A stretch of 64,000 nucleotides of DNA, taken from contig CP136066.1 of assembly GCA_032622095.1 (NCBI GenBank), positions 228,476,961 to 228,540,960 of the forward strand, written 5' to 3'. Under the pieces are notes generated by a model. It was not told where the DNA came from, ran no database searches, and worked only from the letters and a program-made list of their open reading frames with translations. Position 1 is the first letter of the stretch, and each line of letters begins with the position of its first letter. This DNA is from Siphonodentalium dalli (lineage: Eukaryota; Mollusca; Scaphopoda; Gadilida; Siphonodentaliidae). This document shows positions 55,660 to 64,000 of the stretch, in pieces. The translations under genes were made by a program, and so were the position numbers.

Positions 55660-56312
55660 ATGCCAAATGGGAGACAGGGACCCACCTAGAGGGCGACTTG
55701 GGAGACAGAGACCAACCAGCCTAGAGGGCAAATAATGGGAGAGAGGGACCCTCCCATGTCACCCTCTTGGCTGGTCCCGGTCTCCCAAGTCGCTCTCTAG
55801 GCTGGTCCCTGTCTCCCAGGTTGCCCTCTACTGGCTGGTCCCATTAGTCGACCTCTAGGCTGGTCCCTGTCTCCCATTAGTCGCCCTCTAGGCTGGTCCC
55901 TGTCTCCCAAGTCGCCATCTAGACTGGTCCCTGTCTCCCAGGTCACCCTCTAGGCTGGTCCCTGTCTCCCATTAGTCGCCCTCTAGGCTGGTCTCTGTCT
56001 CACAAGTCGCCCTCTAGGCGGGTCCCTGTCTCCCAAGTCGCCCTCTAGACTGGTCCCCCGTCTCCCATGTCGCCCTCCTTGGCTGGTCCCGGTCCCCCAA
56101 GTCGCTCTCTAGGCTGGTCCCTGTCTCCCAGGTTACCCTCTAGGCTGGTCCCTGTCTCCCATTAGTCACCCTCCCAGCCTGGTCCCTGTCTCCCAAGTCA
56201 CTCTCTAGGCTGGTCCCTGTCTCCCAGGTTGCCCTCTAGGCTGGTCCCCCGTCTCCCAAGTCACCCTCTAGGCTGGTCCCTGTCTCCCAAGTCGCCCTCT
56301 AGGCTGGTCCCA
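55660..56312. repeat. 31-bp minisatellite, block 2
   Basis: Same unit as 52995-54167. The first three units are in complement orientation (GGGAGACAGGGACCCACCTA), switching at about 55757. About 21 units. Confidence 0.92.
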
Positions 56313-56374
56313 TACCCCATAGAGATTAACTTTTTATGTTGAACCTAGATCAGGTATTGTGTGGTTGTACCTAT

Positions 56375-56478
56375 AGTAATGCCCAAAATAATCGACTCCT
56401 TAACCACAGCAGAATGGGTAACTTTTCAGGATTTAATCGGAAATATGGCTTGTTGCCATTCATCGGAAAGCTCTCACT
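56375..56478. mobile_element. D MITE, left half only
   Basis: AGTAATGCCCAAAATAATCG to CATCGGAAAGCTCTCACTGA, then unrelated sequence. The break is at the centre of symmetry, as expected if the foldback was resolved or deleted there. Confidence 0.7.
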
Positions 56479-57115
56479 GATCAGGCTGCCCTCTGTTCAT
56501 ATACGCAAAGCTTCCATTTGACCTAATCCTACATACAAGCAATATAACTCCCGCCCATGATTCTGGGCTTAAAATTAGTTATAGAAGAGTCACGGGGCGG
56601 GGCTCATTCCAAAAACAGCATCGTCCCAACCGATATCCCAAGCTGTTGTGGACTGAGAAGACATAGTCTGCCTTTTGGGTGCTACCAGCAGCCGTGCAGG
56701 TATCGTAATGGTAGCACCTAAATACTTCCAGGATTTCACAAACATTTTATATTGAATCTGGATTGCTATCATATGGTAGCACCTATGCACATCCAATGAT
56801 TTCACCTATTTAACCATACGGCACATGAGATTCATTAGGAGTATTACAGAAGAGTTCAAACAGCATATTTATTAGGTTAGGGAGATCAATGGATTTGGTG
56901 AAATGTGCTTCAAAGATGTTAACAGCAGTTCACATTCAACAGGTTGCTTATCATTTAGCTCCAGTTAAAGGCACATCCTTGTGTTAAAAAGTTGCTTACC
57001 AATAAAACAATGTGCTTCAAAGATGTTAGTAACAGTTAAAGGCATATATAGTGCAAGCCAGAGTTAAGTGTGTATAACCCATAGAGAGCCCCACATAGAC
57101 TGAAGCAGACGACAC
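56479..57115. other. Low-repeat stretch, no gene recognised
   Basis: Two similar blocks (CAAAGATGTTAACAGCAGTT and CAAAGATGTTAGTAACAGTT) near 56910 and 57015 hint at a small duplication. Otherwise nothing identified. A GAGCCCCACATAGACTGAAG hairpin-module remnant lies at about 57087. Confidence 0.35.
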
Positions 57116-57567
57116 TTTGTAGTGCATGCTTCTTAATATTTCTTTGACTTCGGGGGGGGGGGGGGGGTAAAAAATATTTTATTTTAGTTGAGGAACCCAC
57201 CCATCAAAGCTCAGAGTGATCAGATATCAATTTTTTGTAGTTTGTTATTTCTCTAGATGTGCAATTATTTGTGGCCCAGAAAGACGTCATCAAATAGACG
57301 GTATCGGACAAAATGTTGATGAAGATGGATAACTCTAAAATCAAGTGGTAATACTTTTTCTGATACTCAAGTGATAATACGGCCATATTTCATTGAACAA
57401 AATGTTGATAAATAACATGTTTTGAGAAATTTGATACCATAGTTGACCGTGGTTGGCATTATTTTGCTTCAATTAATCAATTCTAATAACTAAAGTGTAA
57501 TTTGAAGACATGTTGTTGTTGTATCTTGATGATATGGGAACCGTCTGATCGGCTTGAATACCTTTAA
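57116..57567. mobile_element. G element, left end decayed
   Basis: Right end ATCGGCTTGAATACCTTTAA; body CATCAAAGCTCAGAGTGATC and AAAATGTTGATAAATAACAT. A G tract (about 57150-57167) replaces the usual TTCGGGG. The left end is unclear. Confidence 0.65.
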
Positions 57568-57582
57568 AGGTATATATAGTGC

Positions 57583-57936
57583 AAGTCTGAGTTTAGTGTG
57601 CCTGTCATTTGCAGAATGAGGTCCCCAGAGGGTGAATTTAGTGACGCTATCCTGCATAGCTGGCTAGCATCACTAAATTTACCCTCTGGGGACCTCATTC
57701 TGCATGGCCTCATCTGCTATGGGAGACATACTCAGATTGAGGTTCCCAAATGGTGAATATTGTGATGTACACCCATTGGGAACCTCAATTATGCAATGTG
57801 TCGTCTGCCAATTTGGGAATATAGAGAAACTAAACTAAAAACGATATAAAATCTATGTGAAGAAATTTCTAAAGAAATATAAAAGATAAGGCATAAGTAG
57901 AATGAGGTCCCCAGAAGGTGAATTTAGTGATGCTAG

Positions 57937-57983
<47 letters not shown>

Positions 57984-58545
57984 ACAGCGAGCGGACTAGC
58001 ATCTCCCAAATTCATCACGTGGGGACTGAAGTTCCCAGATGGTGAATATTGTGATGTACACCCCATTGGGCACCTCGAGTATGCATTGTGTCGTCTGCCA
58101 ATCTGGAGATAGAGAAACTAAACTAAATAAGAAATAAGACTAAAGCACTTGTTAATTTGATAATAGATACATTTTGGCATCCAAAATGCTTAATGATCAA
58201 ACGTGGACAACGAACTACAGTGCTAGGATATTAGTTTTGTCTTGATAGGGTTAAATTTTTTACCGCTGGTCATATTTCGCGTGTGTAGTTTTGAATAGAG
58301 CTTTGATTATCTAATCATGTTCTGACCTCAGTGCACGGTCACCATGTTCCCTGTAATTTATAATCACGATCAACTCAGCACACCTTTTACGCTTTCGTCG
58401 CTGTTCATGAAATAAACAAGCGATCGATATTGGCCGACTTTCTGAATTTGGTGAAGTTAGCCTGCTTTAATAGGGGGATAGCATCACTAAATTCACCCTA
58501 TGAGGAACTCATTCTGCAAATGAAAGGCACACTAAACTCATGCCT
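57583..58545. mobile_element. E element, GAGTTTAG-ended, with C44 tract and extra sequence
   Basis: Left end CTGAGTTTAGTGTGCCTGTC, right end GGCACACTAAACTCATGCC. Two foldback modules; in the second the loop is replaced by 44 consecutive C (57937-57980). About 290 bases near 58150-58440 match no other E copy and separate the linker from the right-hand module. Confidence 0.7.
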
Positions 58546-58596
58546 GGTAAGGTACCCCTGGACAATCCTTTATATCAGTTTATTTTATCATGCTGG

Positions 58597-59110
58597 TTAA
58601 CCCTTTCAGTGCCTAGTCTGATTTTTTACCCCAATGCATTCCCTTATATATGCGAGTCGACCATAGGTCGCCTCGCATATATTAGAGAATGCATTGGCCT
58701 AACAATTTTTTTATCATTTTTTTTTAATAAATTTTTCTTACAATTTTTAGGACATAAAATAAAAAACATCCATTACCCTGCAGGGTGTCCCACACATATA
58801 TAGAAGCATATAGAAGAGTGTCGTCTGCTCATGTTTGTCTGGGGCTCTGTACTAGTATGGGTGAAATTATAAACTTGTTAAAGAATACAAGAAAAAATTA
58901 TTAAAATTGTAAAAAATTGTTAGGCCAATGCATTCTCTTATATATGCGAGGCGACCTATGGTCGACTCGCATATATAAGAGAATGCATTGGCACAGGGCT
59001 CTTAGAGCTCTTTCCATCAATGTATCACATTATTATAATCAATAAATTTGAAAAATGATCAAGGAAATATGGGTTGATACAAAAATGAGACTTGGCACTG
59101 AAAGGGTTAA
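58597..59110. mobile_element. PB-B TTAA element, doubled core
   Basis: TTAA at 58597-58600 and 59107-59110. Ends CCCTTTCAGTGCCTAG and TTGGCACTGAAAGGG. Two core palindromes (about 58634-58698 and 58923-58991) with an AT linker and a piece of the hairpin module (GTGTCGTCTGCTCATGTTTG) between, so it mixes PB-B ends with parts seen in PB-C. Confidence 0.75.
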
Positions 59111-59665
59111 TACTGGAAGGTGTGACCCTATTCAAACAGCCAATAAAATGAGTGTTGGTCTATGTTAATTTGAGAGGTAGAGCCTATTTCCCATGTTAAC
59201 TTAAAATAACCCGGTGAAGGACCTCATGTCACATGGATAATTCATTGCTTTTCATGTCCACTCGAAATTCCACACACTCCTGATAGGCTCTAGGACACTA
59301 CTTCTCATATATAAACTTCAGGTTTATCAACAAAAGACATTAAAAGTTTGACCTATGTTTAGATATTAATTCTATATATAGTTTTGAAATTCCATTTATA
59401 TGGGCAGGAATTGGTAGCAGAAATTAATTTTGGCAGCCATTCCCTTGATTTCAAATTTTGGGAATCTTCTGGAATAAATATTGACACTGAGGGCCTTTAC
59501 TGATCTGAATTTGTTATTTATTTTCCGAGAAGCTGAGGGCCTTTACTGCTTTGAATTTAATACCTTCCAGCTTCGAGTTTTGAACCCCCCTCCCCCTTCT
59601 TGATTTACATTTTGTTACATAAAATATAGCTTGAATATTGACAGTGCCCCAATGATGAGAAAGGT
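59111..59665. other. Spacer, no gene recognised
   Basis: A short duplicated phrase, GAGGGCCTTTACTG, occurs near 59490 and 59535. Nothing else identified. Confidence 0.35.
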
Positions 59666-59710
59666 TAAATCATATGATGAATCTCTACTCTGGCTACGCC
59701 TGAAGATATC

Positions 59711-61451
59711 TAGAGCTGAAACGGTTGACCCATTCTTCTAACCGGTTAACCCTTTACCCAACAGAACGGCCCTGTGCCAATGCATTCTCTTATATATGCG
59801 AGTCGACCATAGGTCGCCTCGCATATATAAGAGAATGCATTGGCTTAACACATTAAAAATTATAAAATTGTTAAAGAATGTAAGAAAAAATGGTAAAAAG
59901 TGTTAAAAAAGATTTTTTTTAGGCCAATGCATTCTCTTATATATGCGAGGTGACCTATGGTCGACTCGCATATATAAGAGAATGCATTGGCACAGGGCAT
60001 AACTGTAACTATCACAATGTGGTCAAGGAGCCGATTCCAATGATATCCATATTTGTATGGTTCTATTGAGACAGACCGAAGATATTTTAGGCTGTTGAAG
60101 CTTTATTTGGCCGGTTTTGGCCGGTTTGTTGGGTAAAGGGTTAACCATCTGGGTTAGCCGGATTTCAACCGGTTAACCGCTAATTTCTAGCGGACTTCTC
60201 TCACACTAATTATGTCGACATTATGCCATGCTCCAGGGACAAACCTAGGTGAGAAATAGTAGCTGAAATAAAGACCTTATTCACGGCATTTAACGATATT
60301 CAAAAACACGCATTCACTGTTCTTTTGCTGGCTCTCGTGATGGGGAATGAGCAAGTGAAATTCGTGAATGGCAGGGGGGATCGCCTATTTGCCGTGATCA
60401 GCATATGTTTGGGCATTTTATAAAACGAGTAACAATAGTATGGGTATTGGTAAAACGAGTAACAAAACTATATATTAAAGATCTGTAATATATCATTATC
60501 ACTGGTATATCCTCCAATGAATTATATATAAAGACAAGAAAGTAATAACTATAGAACAAAAAGGAAGGTCAGTTAGGTCAGACTCGCAGTCCTATTCAGT
60601 ATTCGAGCTATTCATCGGTATCATGATCGCGGACACTAGTGTTGGAAGGTTATAGAATTTACATTTCGGTTTTAGTATGCAATCACTTAACATATAGAAA
60701 TTACTGCCAAATTGAGTGTCAATTAGTCCCACATGCACAACCAGTTACAGAGTAGCATGGAGCATCAATTTCCTTGATAAAAGGGAAGATCATTGAAGAG
60801 TTAAAGAGGTTTTGGGTTGCTTCAACTATGATGTCTGTTTGGTCACTCAATTGAATTGATCATATTAGATCACAACAGGGAGGAAGAACGGGAAGAGTGA
60901 AGACATTGTGCAGCTGATCTCAATCATCAAACTTTGTCGACTTACATAGTTTTTATAAACCCCACTGTAAAACAGTTTTAGTATGTTGTGGTGCGATTCC
61001 AATTTGAATCCATGTTGCTTCTTGCAGTATTAACTATTAAGTTACAAAAGCACGTATTGCCACACAACGCCACTTTTACATTGTCACTTCCTTGTGTGCA
61101 TTCAGACTTGATACACAGTGACTGCACACGTGCTTTTGTCGGAAGATCAGAGAAAACTTCAAAGGGTCGGAATTGATTGAAGGTCGCCGACACTTCCAGA
61201 CAGTTCGAGAATTGCTACTAAGTATCTGATACTACCGCGTGTACCAATTAATGCTTGCATTGCACTCTAATATCTGTGACACAGGATTTAGTATTAGTTT
61301 TGCATCATTTAACCTAATATTTTGAGGATTATTCACGTTCACATTCCACTGACAACGGGATGCGGTTACATCGGGTTCATTTTTTTCTAACCGGTTAATT
61401 ACGTCGCTAACCGGATGCTAACCGGTTATCCGTCTAACCGTTTCAGCTCTA
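59711..61451. mobile_element. hAT non-autonomous element
   Basis: Inverted ends TAGAGCTGAAACGGTT and AACCGTTTCAGCTCTA with a perfect 8-bp duplication AAGATATC (59703-59710, 61452-61459). Subterminal copies of AACCGGTTA cluster at both ends (for example near 59740, 60160 and 61380-61425), as expected for hAT transposase binding. Net length about 1.34 kb without the PB-A insert. No transposase frame was found, so it is likely a deletion derivative. Confidence 0.88.
59746..60144 (+). mobile_element. PB-A TTAA element, full length
   Basis: TTAA at 59746-59749 and 60141-60144. It lies inside the hAT subterminal motif ACCGGTTAACC, which supplied the TTAA. Near-identical to the copies at 15240 and 19338. 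Confidence 0.9.
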
Positions 61452-61567
61452 AAGATATCATATTCCACCAGTTGACAAACTGGAAACTTTTTGACATGTT
61501 CTAATGGGGAACCTAATAGCATTGGACAAACAGCGCAGAGAATTATATTTCATTGTTAATATTAATG

Positions 61568-61927
61568 CTAAAGACATATTATGTACTTGTTCTGGTGCGT
61601 GAAACTGATAATTTAGTATCCAGGCGCTATGCCATCTGGAGGAATGTAGCATTCTACTATTAAACATTGCCGAAACTCTGAAGCAAATCGACCATACCAC
61701 TCCATAGAAAGCATAGTCTGAAATACACTCAATTGTAAATATTTACTACTTGATTCGGGACGCATCTATTGGCGATAAACTAACGAAAACGATGTCGCCA
61801 TCGGGAGTCACTGCATTTAATTAATATATACGAATGACTGTGTGTGTTGTCAATTTGGATATGATATTTGTACAAATTAATAGTTTGAACAAGATTATTC
61901 TGCACCGGAGTGTTTCACATCACTTAA
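61568..61927 (-). mobile_element. B TTAA-bounded element
   Basis: CTAAAGACATATTATGTACT to GTGTTTCACATCACTTAA. Left end CTAA rather than TTAA; inserted in F sequence (GTTAATATTAATG). Confidence 0.75.
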
Positions 61928-62196
61928 ATTTAAATCAATTTTTTGCGAAGATTTTTGCAGGAATTCAATTTTGTTTTGTCCAAACGAAGACGACCACAAA
62001 AAAATCAACATTTTTGTGGGATGTGGGGTGAGTGACCTTTTATTTGATTTCCGCACATTCCTAAATTGGCGGTATGAGAAGCGACATCTTTTCAGCTGTT
62101 TGGAATAATATCAACAAAACCTATAAACTGTACTTCAAGAAAAGCCGCTCTTGAAAGAGAAATTGTCAACTGACTATGTAAGCTACTATCCAGTAA

Positions 62197-62424
62197 ATGT
62201 CGAACGTGACAACCCTTGTTGTCCAAGCTGTCCCNNNNNNNNNNNNNNNNNNNNNNNNNNNNNNNNNNNNNNNNNNNNNNNNNNNNNNNNNNNNNNNNNN
62301 NNNNNNNNNNNNNNNNNNNNNNNNNNNNNNNNNNGAATCGATTCAACCAACAATAGTCACTGCATGTATTTCATTTATCACAGTGACACTGTTTCTGCTT
62401 ATATTCGGATATAAACTTGATTAA
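62197..62424 (+). CDS. Possible small membrane-protein frame broken by a gap
   Basis: ATG at 62197 reads MSNVTTLVVQAV into the N run. After the gap the same frame, if the gap truly were 100 bases, reads TACISFITVTLFLLIFGYK and LD before a stop, a convincing membrane-span pattern. The N length is conventional, so the frame link is unproven and the two sides may be unrelated. Confidence 0.15.
   Translation: MSNVTTLVVQAVXXXXXXXXXXXXXXXXXXXXXXXXXXXXXXXXXXESIQPTIVTACISFITVTLFLLIFGYKLD
62235..62334. other. Assembly gap, 100 N
   Basis: Exactly 100 unknown bases, the usual placeholder for a gap of unknown length. Unknown sequence could include repeats or exon parts. Confidence 0.98.
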
Positions 62425-62492
62425 AATAATTTAATTTGGCGTGAGTATTTGCTATTCCCTTATATACACCTCAGTTGAGTGTTCCTCTGACC

Positions 62493-63038
62493 TTAACCCT
62501 TTACCCAACAGAATGGCCGTGTGCCAATGCATTCTCTTATATATGCGAGTCGACCATAGGTCGCCTCGCATATATAAGAGAATGCATCGGCTTAACACAT
62601 ATTAAAAATGATAAAATTGTCAAAGAATGTAGAAAAATATTATTAAAAATGTAAGAAAAAATTATAAAATTGTTTTTTTTAGGCCAATGCATTCTCTTAT
62701 ATCGCATATATAAGAGAATGCATCGGCTTAACACATATTAAAAATGATAAAATTGTCAAAGAATGTAGAAAAATATTATAAAAAATGTAAGAAAAAATTA
62801 TAAAATAGTTTTTTTAGGCCAATGCATTCTCTTATATATGCGAGGCGACCTATGGTCGACTCGCATATATAAGAGAATGCATTGGCACAGGGCATAACTG
62901 TAACCATCACAATGTGGTCAATGAACCGTTCCAATGATATCCATATTTGTATGGTGTTATTGAGACAGGCCAAAGATATTTTAGGCTGTTGAAGCTTTAT
63001 TTGGGCGTTTTTGGCCGTTTTGTTGGGTAAAGGGTTAA
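62493..63038 (+). mobile_element. PB-A TTAA element with internal duplication
   Basis: TTAA at 62493-62496 and 63035-63038. It carries three core regions, because a block with TCGGCTTAACACATATTAAA is repeated (62589 and 62723); the second core is collapsed (TATATCGCATATA). The right block is more diverged than in other PB-A copies (GGGCGTTTTTGGCCG), so this is an older copy. Confidence 0.85.
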
Positions 63039-63322
63039 AGGTGCATAATCCAAATTAAGGCTCTTAAATTACTATTTCCTTGGCTTCGGGGGATAAAATA
63101 TATTTGATTCAAGTCAAGGAACCCACCCATCAAAGCCCAGAGTTAGCAAATATCAATTTTTGATATCTGTTATTTTTCACCACCTGGAATATTTGACAGC
63201 TTACAAACAATCGACTAGCTGACCAACATAGTCTCAAAGTTGAACAAAATGTTGATATAGAACACGTTTTGGATAATTTTATACAAGAGTTGACAGTCGT
63301 TAGCATTTGTTTTTGGTAATTA
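63035..63322. mobile_element. G element, cut by PB-A at both ends
   Basis: Starts TTAAAGGTGCATAATCC on the very TTAA that ends the preceding PB-A, and stops at GGTAATTAA where the next PB-A starts. The remaining third of G does not follow that PB-A. Confidence 0.65.
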
Positions 63323-63720
63323 ACCCTTTACCCAACAAACCGGCCAAAACCGGCCAAATAAAGCTTCAACAGCCTAAAATATCTTCGGTCTGTCTCAATA
63401 GAACCATACAAATATGGATATCATTGGAACCGGCTCCTTGACCACATTGTGATAGTTACAGTTATGCCCTGTGCCAATGCATTCTCTTATATATGCGAGT
63501 CGACCATAGGTCGCCTCGCATATATAAGAGAATGCATTGGCCTAAAAAAAAAACTTTTTTTAACACTTTTTACCATTTTTTCTTACATTCTTTAACAATT
63601 TTATAATTTTTAATGTGTTAAGCCAATGCATTCTCTTATATATGCGAGGCGACCTATGGTCGACTCGCATATATAAGAGAATGCATTGGCACAGGGCCGT
63701 TCTGTTGGGTAAAGGGTTAA
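63320..63720 (-). mobile_element. PB-A TTAA element, full length
   Basis: TTAA at 63320-63323 and 63717-63720. Complement orientation: CCCTTTACCCAACAAACCGG leads and GTTCTGTTGGGTAAAGGG closes. Both core palindromes are intact. Confidence 0.9.
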
Positions 63721-64000
63721 GTCCATAAATTATGTGAATATGAACTATATTTATCAGCCTAATTTGATCCCGGAAATATGACAAATTCTTGGCTTAAAGA
63801 CTTAAAGTTCACCTTGAGCTAGGATTACAGCCGACCTTAAAACTCATTATGATGCGTTTGATGGAATTTAACTTTGGCTCTGTCCAACTGAGAACTTCTG
63901 TAAAAAAAAATAAACCCTGGGGTTGATTTCCATTTGTGACCTCACGTTTTAACACCTTACATAATCTGGTGCCAGCATGAATTCTAGGGTCCACAGCACT
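63721..64000. other. Window end, no feature recognised
   Basis: No repeat family or gene seen in the last 280 bases. Confidence 0.4.

Larger units (their letters stand above)
59666..61567. mobile_element. F element carrying nested insertions
   Basis: F left end TAAATCATATGATGAATCTC up to AAGATATC (59710), resuming at AAGATATCATATTCCACCAG (61452) until B begins at 61568. No right F end is recognisable after B. Confidence 0.65.

Noticed and set aside
57869-58112. Glycine- or proline-rich protein frames
   Set aside because: Produced by the 44-base C tract in an E element loop.
60978-61193. Transposase remnant inside the hAT element
   Set aside because: The 71-codon frame has no hAT dimerisation or RNase-H-like motif, and the opposite strand is open as well.

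Overview
This window is intergenic or intronic DNA from an animal genome. It is AT-rich, has no long conserved reading frame, and is crowded with short non-autonomous transposons, satellites and minisatellites. A marine invertebrate, most likely a bivalve mollusc, fits best. The reasons are a roughly 160-bp tandem core enclosed by Helitron-like ends (an architecture known from bivalve pearl elements), repeat ends rich in ACGGACGG-type blocks, and a tRNA-derived SINE with a conserved-looking 3' tail. This assignment is inference. A 100-base run of N at 62235-62334 marks a scaffold gap.

The only confidently coding feature is the first exon of a secreted Kunitz-type protein on the minus strand (46655-46865): signal peptide, all six cysteines at canonical spacing, and a consensus splice donor. 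Two weaker coding candidates are a 56-nt exon-like segment at 32298-32353 and an open segment at 54166-54335. No transposase, reverse transcriptase, rRNA or free-standing tRNA gene was found.

I name the repeat families by letter. PB-A, PB-B and PB-C are TTAA-flanked (piggyBac-type target) elements with different ends that share one palindromic core. B and G are further TTAA-bounded dispersed elements. D is a TA-flanked foldback element (Tc1/mariner-type target). E is a palindrome-rich element with 8-bp target duplications (hAT-type). F is a terminal-inverted-repeat element with 9-bp target duplications (Mutator-type). K is an element with G/C-tract ends. J is a diverged dispersed repeat.

Layout: 1-9 kb has PB, D, F and K elements with a SINE nested in a D copy. 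9.2-12.1 kb is six tandem 485-bp units derived from B. 12-21.5 kb is mixed elements, including a local segmental duplication (18.0-19.8 kb) with reciprocal filled and empty TTAA sites. 21.9-30.7 kb is a 67-bp satellite of about 130 units with a 3-kb higher-order duplication. 32.8-38.8 kb is a Helitron/pearl-like element filled with about 36 units of 156-164 bp. 39-52 kb has scattered elements, the Kunitz exon and a 1.2-kb inverted repeat. 53-56.3 kb is a 31-bp minisatellite in two blocks. 56-64 kb has G, E, PB and a multi-level nest (F containing hAT containing PB-A).
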